NCBI GenBank assembly: GCA_017477205.1
Contig: JAFUXE010000008.1
Location: forward strand, 1-22,586
Source: Alloprevotella sp.
Lineage (GTDB): Bacteria; Bacteroidota; Bacteroidia; Bacteroidales; Bacteroidaceae
DNA length: 22,586 nt
Direction: 5' to 3'
Shown here: piece after piece, positions 1 to 7,900 of the stretch
Numbering within the stretch: position 1 is the stretch's first letter
How the letters are laid out: the number at the start of each line of letters is the position of its first letter
Position numbers and translations under genes: made by a program
The notes under the pieces: model-generated
Databases searched by the model: none
What the model saw: only the letters and a program-made list of their open reading frames with translations
Told to the model about the DNA's origin: nothing

Positions 1-116
1 GGGGAGAGGGGAGTAAAGTGTCTTGAAGCCGAAACCACAGAAGGAGGTACGCCAGTGGAGGATTCTACTCCCCTCTCCCCTTGGAGAGGGGCTGGGGGTG
101 AGGCCGGGGGTGAGGC
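1..116. repeat. GC-rich palindromic (REP-like) repeat inside the glycosyltransferase frame
   Basis: Bases 1-14 (GGGGAGAGGGGAGT) are the exact reverse complement of 67-80. Bases 70-78 (CCCCTCTCC) and 83-91 (GGAGAGGGG) form a perfect 9-bp hairpin with a 4-nt loop. It is followed by two 12-bp direct repeats, 92-103 and 104-115, both ending GGGGGTGAGG. This architecture resembles dispersed intergenic repeats that I recall from Bacteroidetes genomes. Here it reads through in frame within a coding region. The left edge is cut off by the window. Confidence 0.7.
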
Positions 117-606
117 TATCCGCTTCTTCATCGGCATCCAGCGCGGAAAGGAGGAGTACAAGGGTACGGACGTGATGCTGCGAGCCCTGGAGCGCGTGGC
201 GGAGGAATTGCCGGACAAGTGCCGCGTGGTGAAGGTGGAGAGTGTGCCTTTTGAGGAATACAGACGCCTGCTGGACGGCAGCGACGTGCTGATAGACCAG
301 CTCTACAGCTATACGCCGGCCATGAACGCATTGGAGGCCATGTCCCGCGGCATCGTCGTCGTCAGCGGCGGCGAGCCTGAGAACTACGCGATACTGGGCG
401 AAGAGGAACTGCGCCCCATCGTGAACGTCCTGCCCGACGAGGAGGACGTCTATCAGAAACTGCGTGCGCTTGCGGAGCATCCCGAGGACGTGGCGCGCCG
501 TAAGCACGAAAGCGTGGACTACGTCCGCCGCCATCACGACTGCGTGAAAGTGGCGCAGCGGTACGTGGACTATTGGCGCGGCCTGACGGAAGAGAAAAAG
601 AGTTGA
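1..606 (+). CDS. glycosyltransferase, C-terminal lobe (5' partial)
   Basis: The frame is open from base 1 to the TGA at 604-606, so the gene probably starts upstream of the window; a GTG at 55 is the first start codon in frame but lies inside a repeat-rich stretch. From about base 118 the protein (RFFIGI, then KGTDVMLRALERV, DVLIDQLYSYTPAMNALEAM and SRGIVVVSGGEPENY) looks like the C-terminal nucleotide-sugar-binding lobe of a GT-B fold, GT4-like glycosyltransferase; the EAMSRG segment corresponds to the usual donor-binding region. Family knowledge suggests transfer of a sugar from a nucleotide donor to a surface polysaccharide or glycan, but donor and acceptor cannot be read here. The first 39 or so residues are odd: they include translated palindromic repeat (SPWRGAGGEAGGEA). 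Either the repeat inserted in frame in the inter-lobe linker, or the gene is damaged upstream. The family call is fairly safe; the integrity of the gene is not. Confidence 0.72.
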   Translation, partial: GERGVKCLEAETTEGGTPVEDSTPLSPWRGAGGEAGGEAIRFFIGIQRGKEEYKGTDVMLRALERVAEELPDKCRVVKVESVPFEEYRRLLDGSDVLIDQLYSYTPAMNALEAMSRGIVVVSGGEPENYAILGEEELRPIVNVLPDEEDVYQKLRALAEHPEDVARRKHESVDYVRRHHDCVKVAQRYVDYWRGLTEEKKS

Positions 607-634
607 TACATCATATATACTAATCTGATAAAGA

Positions 635-2581
635 ATGAAAAGGTTTTGTGCAGTCATTCTGAGTGTGTTCCTTGTGAGTACACTGCCAGGCGCGGCGCAG
701 TTAGTGGAACTTCCCAACGGTGCCGTTACGGAAGAATATACGCTGCGTGCTGTCCAGTATAACAATACGGCCGGCGGGTGGCAGCAAAGTCTTCGTGAGG
801 AGAACATCCTCGTGGCTTTTGTGGGTGACGACGTCTATGTGCGTGGCCTGGCCTACTGGTTCCGGGGTTCCTACGTGCGCGGTCATTTCAACGATGAGGG
901 CGATATCGTCTTTCCCAGCGGTCAGTACGTCGGCGAGGACGACTACGGCCCCGAGTATCTTGTCGGGCTTCTTGTCCCCACCAATGACGACGAGGAGTTC
1001 CAACTTGCGCACTATATGTTCAACTTTGACGAGGACGAGCGCACGCTCACGTTGGACGGGCGTTACGTCATCGGCGAGTCCGCCGCCAGCGACGCACCTG
1101 ACCAGCTCTACGACTACATTGAGACAGCCGTCCTTAGTCCCGGTCAGCTGCCGCTGCCGCCTACGGTAGAAGTACCCGACGACGTGGAAGTGGAGTCCTG
1201 GTATCTTTCCGCGATGGAGAATGGGGAGCAAAAGCTCCGCCCCGTCTCTCTTGCCTTCGACGGTGCCGACGTTTACGTGCAGGGCCTCTGCGAGTACCTT
1301 CCCCAGGCATGGGTGAAGGGCGTTTGCCAAGGTGACGACGCGGCCACCTTCGCGTCCGGACAGTTTTACGGTCAGGTGGACGGATACAACCTCTACTTCC
1401 TCGGCTACGACGGCTATCTGGTGAAGGACGTCACGTTCCGTATGAACCGCCAGCAGGGCTGGTTGGCCACGGAGGACTTCCTCGTCCTCAACGGAAGCGA
1501 TAGCGAGTTCGATCCCTTCACGTATTATTCCGGTGCGGAGCTCACCCGCACGATGCCCGAACCTATTGAACTTGTGGAGGCTCCCGAAGGCCTGCCTTCC
1601 GAGGAATACCTCTTCACGGCGAAGAGCAATACATACACCGAGGGCGACCCCAACAAGGGCATCCCTGCGGGCATCGAACAGGAGGACTATTCCGCCAGCG
1701 TGCAGGTCATGTTCGACGGTAAGGACGTGTACATACAGGGCCTCTCCTCCGACTGTCCCGACGGATGGGCCAAGGGCCACCTCAGCGACGACGGCCTGAG
1801 TGTGACGCTGCCCGGCGGGCAATACCTCGGCGCGTACCAGAGCACGTTCAGCCTCTATCCCTATTACCTCATGGCTACGGACGAAGACGGTAACTTTGCC
1901 GACCTTCGCCTTGACTACGATGCTGAGGCCCACACGCTGATGACCGAGCAGAACGTCTATATCAATGGCTCGCGTCTCTACCTGAATCCTTACTACTGGT
2001 TCACGGACGTGCTGCTGCAAGCCACGCCCGACGTTGCCGCCACACCCGCCATGCCGCTGATTAAGAACTTCGTCTTCTTCGGCACAAACAACCCCTATGT
2101 TGAAATACACATTCCCTCTCAGGACGTGAATGGCGCAATCATCGCCCAGGGTAAGCTCAGTTACCAGTTCCTCACGAGTATTGACGGCGAGGTGCAGCCA
2201 CTCCTCTTCCCCTCCTTCGACTACGTGGACCTTCAGGACGACATCACAGAGATTCCCTACACTTTCGGCCGTGAGGGACGCTATGACTTCTACGACCTCT
2301 ACACCAGTGCTGACGACAAGGTGGTCTATCTCCACTTCCCCGACGAGCAGGTTCGCACGTGGCAGCTCCTCGGTGTGCAGAGCATCTATCGCGGCGGGGG
2401 AGAAGAACGCCGCTCCGAGATTGCGTGGTACGACGTAGAGACCTACTTTGAGCTGAACGGCATACGTCCCGTTAATGCCTCTGGGTCAGCCGACCAGCTC
2501 TATGACCTTCAGGGACGGCGTCTGTCGGGAACCCCTCGCCGCGGTCTCTATGTCAAGGGTGGAAAGAAGGTGCTGCGATAG
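635..2581 (+). CDS. secreted protein with three ~140-aa repeats and a GxY..GKKV tail, function unknown
   Basis: 648 aa beginning with a clear signal peptide (residues 1-22, MKRFCAVILSVFLV then AAQ), so it is exported. I do not recognise a function. Three tandem repeats are visible at about residues 23-170, 178-310 and 314-460. Each opens with an ELPNG/EVPDD/EAPEG-like strand and an E-Y/W-x-L motif, then a F-x-G-x-DVY-x-(R/Q)-GL motif (DDVYVRGL, ADVYVQGL, KDVYIQGL), a W-x-KG or Y-x-RG motif, a SGQ(Y/F)xG or GGQYLG motif, and an acidic stretch. Residues 475-610 form a separate domain rich in aromatic strands. The last 27 residues (YDLQGRRL, then RGLYVKGGKKVLR) match a short C-terminal module common on Prevotella and Bacteroides extracellular proteins, possibly a sorting or anchoring signal. 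It lies 28 bp after the glycosyltransferase stop and ends at a convergent terminator. A beta-rich surface or periplasmic protein is inference. Confidence 0.8.
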   Translation: MKRFCAVILSVFLVSTLPGAAQLVELPNGAVTEEYTLRAVQYNNTAGGWQQSLREENILVAFVGDDVYVRGLAYWFRGSYVRGHFNDEGDIVFPSGQYVGEDDYGPEYLVGLLVPTNDDEEFQLAHYMFNFDEDERTLTLDGRYVIGESAASDAPDQLYDYIETAVLSPGQLPLPPTVEVPDDVEVESWYLSAMENGEQKLRPVSLAFDGADVYVQGLCEYLPQAWVKGVCQGDDAATFASGQFYGQVDGYNLYFLGYDGYLVKDVTFRMNRQQGWLATEDFLVLNGSDSEFDPFTYYSGAELTRTMPEPIELVEAPEGLPSEEYLFTAKSNTYTEGDPNKGIPAGIEQEDYSASVQVMFDGKDVYIQGLSSDCPDGWAKGHLSDDGLSVTLPGGQYLGAYQSTFSLYPYYLMATDEDGNFADLRLDYDAEAHTLMTEQNVYINGSRLYLNPYYWFTDVLLQATPDVAATPAMPLIKNFVFFGTNNPYVEIHIPSQDVNGAIIAQGKLSYQFLTSIDGEVQPLLFPSFDYVDLQDDITEIPYTFGREGRYDFYDLYTSADDKVVYLHFPDEQVRTWQLLGVQSIYRGGGEERRSEIAWYDVETYFELNGIRPVNASGSADQLYDLQGRRLSGTPRRGLYVKGGKKVLR

Positions 2582-2618
2582 CCGGTAAACAACACGGAAC
2601 AACATAAAGCCACAAATC

Positions 2619-2663
2619 ATAACAGATGCGCACTTGCCGTGAAGGCAGGTGCGCATCTGTTAT
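2619..2663. terminator. bidirectional hairpin terminator between convergent genes
   Basis: Arms 2619-2638 and 2644-2663 are reverse complements over 20 bp with a single G-T wobble and a 5-nt loop. The hairpin sits between the stop of the secreted repeat protein (plus) and the stop of rseP (minus), as expected for a shared terminator. There is no long T tract on either side, so its efficiency is uncertain. Confidence 0.7.
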
Positions 2664-2683
2664 CATCATGGCTTGCTGTTCAG

Positions 2684-4216
2684 CTAAAACACAAACCGCA
2701 CCATGTCGTTGAAGATGGCGTAGCCCATCAGGAGCATGAGTAGCGTGATGCCGATGCGCTCCGCCCGTTCCATGAAGGCGTCGCTGGGCTTGCGTCGCGT
2801 GATGACTTCGCAGAGCAGGAAGAAAGCGTGACCGCCGTCAAGGGCCGGGATGGGCAGGATGTTCATGAAGGCCAGCATCAGGGAAATGAACGCCGTCATC
2901 TCCCAGAAGCGCGGCCAGTCCCACGTGGCGGGGAACAGCGACCCGATGGCTCCGAAGGAGCCGACGCTCTTTGCGCCGTCGGCCGTGAAGAGGTATTTCA
3001 GGTCGTCCACGTAGCCGCAAAGCACGTTCCATCCGTGGGCGATGCCTGCGGGGAAGCTTTCAAAGAAGCCGTACTGCGTGGTGCGCGTCTTGTAGGAGGC
3101 CATGGGGTGGTTCCAGCGCACGCCCAGCGTGAGTTCGGGGGAGAGCACCACGTGCAGCGTGTCCACGCCGCCTTCGGCACGCATGACGCCGAGGCTCACC
3201 GTGCGTACGTGCAGGCTGTCGGCGGCATTGCCCCGATAGGTGGTTTTCTTGAAGAGTCCGAACAGGGCGCCGTCCGTCGTGACGGCTTCGGCGCTGGCCG
3301 TGAGGATGTCGCCGAGACGTGCCGTCTGCTCCGTGAACTCGTTCCACGTGGCAATGGCCGTGTCGTTGAAGGCTACGATGCGGTCGCCCTTGCGGATGCC
3401 TGCGGCGGCTGCGGGCGTGCCGGCTTCTACGCTGTCCACGACGCTGGGCGCAAGGGCCAGCATGAAGGGGGGCTGCTCCTTCATCATCTGCAGCATGTTG
3501 ATGTCGCCCGGCAGGCTGAGAGTGGTCTCCTTGCCGTCCCTGAGCACTACGACTTCGCGGGCTTCGGAGATGGCGCGATAGACGTCGCCTATGCTCTGCG
3601 AGTCCGTGAAGCGCGTGAAGCTCTGCGTCTCCGTACGCAGGGGGATGTCGCCGTCGCGGAAGCCGAGCTGCTGTGCGCGCTCGTTGAACTTGAAGCCGTG
3701 CGTCATGTTCTCAATGGGCACGTACGTGTCGCCCCAGGCGAAGAGCACCATGGCGTAGATGACGAGCGCTGTCAGGAAGTTCACGATGACGCCGGCCAAC
3801 ATGACGGTGAGGCGTTGCCACGCGGGCTTGGAGCGGAACTCCCAAGGCTTCGCGGGCTGCCTGAGTGCTTCCTTGTCCATGTTTTCGTCTATCATGCCGG
3901 CTATGCTGACGTAGCCGCCAAGGGGCAGCCAGCCAAGGCCGTACTCCGTGCCGACGTACTTCTTGCGTTTGACGATATTCCCCTTTTCGTCCTTGCTTTC
4001 TTCAACGGGCACTTCCGTGGGCTTCAGGCGCAGGAGGCGGCGCACCCACTTGTCGTAGGTGCTGACGAGGTGGAACCAGGGGTTGAAGAAGAGGTAGAAG
4101 CGGTCCACGCGTATCTTGAACATGCGTGCGGCCAGGAAGTGTCCTCCTTCGTGGAGGGTGATGAGGAGTGCGAAGCAGAGGATGAGCTGCAGGGCTCGGA
4201 TGAGGAATGTTTCCAT
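2684..4216 (-). CDS. rseP: RseP-type site-2 membrane metalloprotease
   Basis: 510 aa intramembrane zinc protease (M50B). The zinc site HEGGH is at residues 22-26 in the first membrane helix. The third metal ligand lies in the C-terminal helix motif NILPIPALDGGH at 452-463. The GYVSIAGM loop (101-108) is the conserved membrane-reentrant segment. A PDZ domain with AGTPAAAAGIRKGDRIVAFND spans roughly 255-310; the region at about 165-245 is a more diverged PDZ-like domain. Hydrophobic helices are at about 5-30, 135-160, 435-460 and 485-505. RseP-family proteases cut the membrane anchors of anti-sigma factors, or remnant signal peptides, after a first cleavage; the substrate here is unknown. It is the last gene of the tsaB-DUF4290-murA-rimM-dxr-rseP run, 27 bp after dxr, and ends at the convergent terminator. 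At 510 aa it is longer than the E. coli protein (450 aa), mostly through the region between the zinc motif and the first PDZ-like domain. Confidence 0.93.
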   Translation of the reverse strand: METFLIRALQLILCFALLITLHEGGHFLAARMFKIRVDRFYLFFNPWFHLVSTYDKWVRRLLRLKPTEVPVEESKDEKGNIVKRKKYVGTEYGLGWLPLGGYVSIAGMIDENMDKEALRQPAKPWEFRSKPAWQRLTVMLAGVIVNFLTALVIYAMVLFAWGDTYVPIENMTHGFKFNERAQQLGFRDGDIPLRTETQSFTRFTDSQSIGDVYRAISEAREVVVLRDGKETTLSLPGDINMLQMMKEQPPFMLALAPSVVDSVEAGTPAAAAGIRKGDRIVAFNDTAIATWNEFTEQTARLGDILTASAEAVTTDGALFGLFKKTTYRGNAADSLHVRTVSLGVMRAEGGVDTLHVVLSPELTLGVRWNHPMASYKTRTTQYGFFESFPAGIAHGWNVLCGYVDDLKYLFTADGAKSVGSFGAIGSLFPATWDWPRFWEMTAFISLMLAFMNILPIPALDGGHAFFLLCEVITRRKPSDAFMERAERIGITLLMLLMGYAIFNDMVRFVF

Positions 4217-4243
4217 ATATTTTCTGTTGTGCCGTCTTGCGGC

Positions 4244-5428
4244 TTAGGCTTGTTGTCTGATGTGTAGGAATTCTTGGGTGTGTAGGCGCACGCTCTTGTC
4301 CGTGGCAAAGAGGTCGTCCAGCGTGGGACGCTCGGTGAAGGGCACGTCCTGCATGGCCTGCCTGATGGCTTGCGGAATCTGCGTGAAGCCTATCTGCCCC
4401 TTGCGGAAGGCAAGGTTTGCCACTTCGTTTGCGGCGTTCATGGCGCAGGGGATGTTTCCGCCGCGCTCGGCAGCCTCGTAGGCCAGTGGCAGGCAGGGGA
4501 ACTTCTCCATGTCGGGACGCTCGAAGTGGAGCGTGCCGAGGGTGAAGAGGTCAAGGCGCTTGCCGGGCATGGGCAGGCGGTGGGGGAAGGAGAGGGCGTA
4601 CTGTATGGGCAGGCGCATGTCCGGCAGTCCCAGTTGGGCTATGACGGCTCCGTCCTCAAACTGTACGGCGCTGTGGATGATGCTCTCCGGGTGTACCACG
4701 ACTTCGATGTCCTTCGGTGCGGTGCCGAAGAGCCAGCGGGCTTCTATCATCTCGAAACCTTTGTTCATCATCGTGGCGGAGTCTATTGTAATCTTCGCGC
4801 CCATGCTCCAGTTGGGGTGGCGCAGCGCTTCTTCAATGGTCACGTTCTCCAAAGCCTCGCGCGGCATGGTGCGGAAGGGTCCGCCGCTGGCCGTGAGCAG
4901 AATCTTCTCAATGCGGTTGTCGGCAGCTCCGCACAGGCATTGCAGTATGGCCGAGTGTTCGCTGTCTATGGGCAGAAGCGGACAGCGATGCTGTGCTGCC
5001 AGCTCAGTGATGATGCTGCCGGCCACGACGAGCGTCTCCTTGTTTGCCAGGGCGAGCGGCTTGCCTGCACGCAGAGCCGCCACGGCGGGGCGCAGTCCGG
5101 CAAAGCCCACCATGGCACCGACTACGATGTCCACGCTGTCGGACTCCGTCACCTGGCAGAGTGCTTCCTCGCCTGCAAACACCTTGATGGGGAGGTCGGC
5201 GAGGGCTTCGCGCACAGCGTCCAGTTTACTTTCGTCGGCAATGACGACGGTGTCGGGATGAAACTTCCGTGCTTGTTCAATAAGCAAACGCTCGTTGGAA
5301 CCCGCTGTCAGCGTGTGGGCTTCGAAGAGCTCAGGGTTTCGCTCTATGACGTCCAGCGTCTGCGTACCGATGGAACCCGTGGAGCCGAGCAGGCAGATGC
5401 GGCGGCGTGTGGTTGTAGGATTGTTCAT
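4244..5428 (-). CDS. dxr: 1-deoxy-D-xylulose 5-phosphate reductoisomerase
   Basis: 394 aa, full length for the family. Converts DXP to 2-C-methyl-D-erythritol 4-phosphate with NADPH, the committed step of the MEP isoprenoid pathway in the cytoplasm. The NADPH-binding loop GSTGSIG is at residues 15-21, LANKETLV at 128-135, and the metal and substrate motif PIDSEHSAI at 153-161 (Asp155 and Glu157 are ligands). ASGGPF (180-185) and the substrate-binding HPNWSMGAKITIDSATMMNKGFE (204-226), with the third metal ligand Glu, are intact. The family is the target of fosmidomycin. The ATG overlaps the rimM stop by 4 bp (ATGA), implying translational coupling. Confidence 0.97.
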   Translation of the reverse strand: MNNPTTTRRRICLLGSTGSIGTQTLDVIERNPELFEAHTLTAGSNERLLIEQARKFHPDTVVIADESKLDAVREALADLPIKVFAGEEALCQVTESDSVDIVVGAMVGFAGLRPAVAALRAGKPLALANKETLVVAGSIITELAAQHRCPLLPIDSEHSAILQCLCGAADNRIEKILLTASGGPFRTMPREALENVTIEEALRHPNWSMGAKITIDSATMMNKGFEMIEARWLFGTAPKDIEVVVHPESIIHSAVQFEDGAVIAQLGLPDMRLPIQYALSFPHRLPMPGKRLDLFTLGTLHFERPDMEKFPCLPLAYEAAERGGNIPCAMNAANEVANLAFRKGQIGFTQIPQAIRQAMQDVPFTERPTLDDLFATDKSVRLHTQEFLHIRQQA

Positions 5429-5949
5429 TGCTGTGTGTCCAAAAGGCCTTCCGGCAGTTGCAGGGTGAGCAGTTTCTTCTTGGAATCAAAATCCACCACG
5501 AGGTCCTCGTGATAGGGAAGGATGAGCTCCTGACCGTCCTTCGTCTCCACGTAAAGCAGGATGTTCTGCGAGCGGTCGTCCACATGGCGGATCCTGCCCA
5601 GCGCCCCCGCCGCGGCGTCCTCCACCGCATATCCCGTCAGGCCGCTCACCGTCGTGGGTGCATCGTCCTCGGGCAGTTCGGAGAGCGGATAGTACACCTC
5701 CGCCCCCACGAGGCGTTGTGCTTCCGCAGAAGTCGTCACGTCCTCAAGGCGCAAGATAAGCTGCCGGTCGTTCTTGAATTTATACTCTTCCCAGAAAAAG
5801 GGTACGAGGATGCCGTCCATCCGAAGCACGATGTATTCCGACGATCCCCTGTCCAGGGCGTCATCGGTGAACGTCATCTCCAGTTCGGCTCCCGTGCCGC
5901 GTTGGCGCGTGATGCGCCCTATGGGAAACACTTCTTCTTCGCGGATCAC
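5425..5949 (-). CDS. rimM: ribosome maturation factor RimM
   Basis: 174 aa. RimM binds ribosomal protein S19 in the 30S head and helps 16S rRNA processing. The N-terminal RimM domain begins with FPIGRITRQRGTGAELEM (residues 8-25); the C-terminal PRC-barrel domain covers about 95-170 (GYAVEDAAAGALGRIRHVDD, then LILPYHEDLVVDFD). The start is a GTG at 5947-5949, only 5 bp after the murA stop; no ATG precedes the conserved PIGRI motif in this frame. The stop overlaps the dxr start by 4 bp. In most other phyla rimM travels with rpsP and trmD; here it lies between murA and dxr, an order I associate with Bacteroidetes genomes. Confidence 0.93.
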   Translation of the reverse strand: MIREEEVFPIGRITRQRGTGAELEMTFTDDALDRGSSEYIVLRMDGILVPFFWEEYKFKNDRQLILRLEDVTTSAEAQRLVGAEVYYPLSELPEDDAPTTVSGLTGYAVEDAAAGALGRIRHVDDRSQNILLYVETKDGQELILPYHEDLVVDFDSKKKLLTLQLPEGLLDTQQ

Positions 5950-5954
5950 GTTTG

Positions 5955-7265
5955 TCAGTCAATTCTTGTTATGACCGCCCCCAGCGCCTCCAGACGCTGC
6001 TCAATGTGCTCGTATCCGCGGTCTATTTGTTCAATGTTGTCGATGATGCTTGTGCCTTCCGCACTGAGGGCTGCGATGAGCAGGGCAATGCCCGCGCGGA
6101 TGTCGGGGCTTACCATGCGGCGGGCGCGGAGGCGCATAGCGTGGTCGTGGCCGATGACGATGGCGCGGTGGGGGTCGCAGAGCAGGATTTGTGCTCCCAT
6201 GTCGATAAGCTTGTCCACGAAAAACAGGCGGCTCTCGAACATCTTCTGGTGGAACAGCACGCTTCCCTTTGCCTGCGTGGCTACGACGATGAGCACGCTG
6301 AGGAGGTCGGGCGTGAGACCCGGCCAGGGAGCGTCTGCCAGCGTCATGATGCTGCCGTCAATAAAGGTCTCTATCTGGTAGTGCTCATGTCGCGGCACGT
6401 AGATGTCGTCGCCACGTCGCTCCACGGTGATGCCGAGGCGGCGGAAGCAGTCCGGGATGATGCCCAGGTCGGGGTAGGAGACGTCTTTAATCGTGATGCC
6501 GTCGCCCGCGATGGCTGCCATGCCGATGAAGCTTCCCACCTCAATCATGTCGGGCAGTACACGCAGCGATGCGCCGTGGAGGCTTTTCACGCCTTCGATG
6601 GTCAGGAGGTTCGAGGCGATGCCCCGGATGCGGGCTCCCATGCTGCAGAGCAATCTGCAGAGCTGCTGGATGTAGGGTTCGCATGCGGCATTATATATTG
6701 TGGTAGTACCTTCCGCCAACGTGGCTGCCATGATGATGTTCGCCGTACCCGTGATGCTGGCTTCGTCCAGGAGCATATAGCCTCCGCGAAGCCCTTCGGG
6801 GGCATGGATTTCAAACGTGCCCGCCTCGTCGTTGTAGTTGAACGCCGCGCCCAGTTTCTTAAATCCGTAGAAGTGCGTGTCCAGCCTCCTGCGTCCGATT
6901 TTGTCCCCGCCAGGTTTGGCGATGGCGGCATGCCCGAAGCGTGCCAACAGGGGACCCAGCAGCAGCACACTGCCGCGCAACCGCTGGCAGCGCGCCAGGA
7001 ACTCCTCGCTTTGCATGTACGACAGGTCCATGTGGGCTGCGCGGATGGTCACGTCGCCCTCCGGCGTGCGCTTAACCTCCGCTCCCATGTCGCGGATCAG
7101 CTTCAGAAGGTTGTTCACGTCCAGGATGTCAGGCACATTACTGAGCCTCACCTCCTCTTCCGTGAGTAGTGCGGCGGCGATAAGTTCGAGGGCTTCGTTC
7201 TTAGCTCCCTGGGGGCGGATTTCGCCACGCAGGCGATGGCCACCCTCTATTTTGAAAGAACTCAT
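5955..7265 (-). CDS. murA: UDP-N-acetylglucosamine 1-carboxyvinyltransferase (Asp-type MurA)
   Basis: 436 aa. Transfers enolpyruvate from PEP to UDP-GlcNAc, the first committed step of peptidoglycan synthesis. Lys22-Asn23 in PQGAKNEALEL match the conserved substrate-binding pair. The flexible catalytic loop reads LLARFGHAAIAKPGGDKIGRRR: Asp121 (codon at 6903-6905) stands where E. coli has Cys115, and the following Arg is kept. Cys-to-Asp MurA enzymes are active and insensitive to fosfomycin, so intrinsic resistance of the target is expected. I chose the ATG at 7265, giving MSSFKIEGGHRLRGEI, because that is the usual family N-terminus; the frame stays open to 7361 but the extra 32 codons overlap DUF4290 and look non-native. 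The gene starts 17 bp after the DUF4290 stop and ends 5 bp before rimM. Confidence 0.96.
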   Translation of the reverse strand: MSSFKIEGGHRLRGEIRPQGAKNEALELIAAALLTEEEVRLSNVPDILDVNNLLKLIRDMGAEVKRTPEGDVTIRAAHMDLSYMQSEEFLARCQRLRGSVLLLGPLLARFGHAAIAKPGGDKIGRRRLDTHFYGFKKLGAAFNYNDEAGTFEIHAPEGLRGGYMLLDEASITGTANIIMAATLAEGTTTIYNAACEPYIQQLCRLLCSMGARIRGIASNLLTIEGVKSLHGASLRVLPDMIEVGSFIGMAAIAGDGITIKDVSYPDLGIIPDCFRRLGITVERRGDDIYVPRHEHYQIETFIDGSIMTLADAPWPGLTPDLLSVLIVVATQAKGSVLFHQKMFESRLFFVDKLIDMGAQILLCDPHRAIVIGHDHAMRLRARRMVSPDIRAGIALLIAALSAEGTSIIDNIEQIDRGYEHIEQRLEALGAVITRID

Positions 7266-7282
7266 GATGTGCTTTGGCAGAA

Positions 7283-7879
7283 TTATAGCGTTAGTTTTCC
7301 ATCCGTGTACATTTCCATGTCCCTCAGAACCTTTTCCTCGGATGCCCCGTCTCCTTTCCATTGTGCAAGATGTCGCTTCATGCGGGCGGCAACCTGACGC
7401 GTCAGCTTTGTGCGAAGGGGACCTTCGGGAATGAGAGAAACGCTTTGCAGGGCTTCCTCCAGCAGATGCCCGTAGTGGCGGAAACGGATCTGCTGCCCGG
7501 GATACGGAATTTTAGCGGGATGTACCGTGCTGTCGTGCTGACGGATTTCATAGGGATAATCCACGTCAAGCTGGTAGTCCGTGATGTATGCCAGGTGATC
7601 CCATAGCTTGTTCTGGAAATCCTTTTCGTTCTTGAGCTTCGGGTTGAGGTGTGCCATCACGCGGATGATACGCTCAGCGTAGGCTTGGCGGCGAGGGCGT
7701 GGTTCAATCGTCAGCGCATATACAGCCATTTTCTGTACGAGGCGGCCATATTCGGGCATGCGCAAGGGGGATTTTCCTCCTGCTCCATCGGGATAGACAG
7801 CGGGACCGCTGCTGGGCTTGATGCCCGTGTGCTGCCTCTGGGGGGCTGTGGGCATGCTTGTGTTTTCTGAAGGTTTCAT
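7283..7879 (-). CDS. DUF4290 family protein
   Basis: 198 aa, cytoplasmic (no signal peptide or membrane helix). After a probably disordered N-terminus (about residues 1-38, rich in Pro, Ser and Gly) comes the conserved block RMPEYGRLVQKMAVYALTIE, and later KLWDHLAYITDYQLDVDYPY followed by RFRHYGHLLEEAL, which I recognise as the DUF4290 family of Bacteroidetes. No function is established to my knowledge. It sits between tsaB (21 bp upstream) and murA (17 bp downstream), an association with murA that I recall from other Bacteroidetes, so a link to envelope or translation housekeeping is plausible inference only. Confidence 0.85.
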   Translation of the reverse strand: MKPSENTSMPTAPQRQHTGIKPSSGPAVYPDGAGGKSPLRMPEYGRLVQKMAVYALTIEPRPRRQAYAERIIRVMAHLNPKLKNEKDFQNKLWDHLAYITDYQLDVDYPYEIRQHDSTVHPAKIPYPGQQIRFRHYGHLLEEALQSVSLIPEGPLRTKLTRQVAARMKRHLAQWKGDGASEEKVLRDMEMYTDGKLTL

Positions 7880-7900
7880 GTATATCTTCTTTTTCTTTTT

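Noticed and set aside
701..2335. 544-codon open frame on the minus strand inside the secreted repeat protein
   Set aside because: The plus-strand gene has a signal peptide, internal repeats and a conserved tail; the antisense frame has none of these.
2828..4267. 479-codon plus-strand frame opposite rseP
   Set aside because: Antisense of a clear RseP with both zinc motifs; His- and Val-rich with no domain.
7266..7361. 32-codon N-terminal extension of MurA
   Set aside because: It overlaps the DUF4290 coding region and is not part of the MurA family; the ATG at 7265 gives the standard N-terminus.
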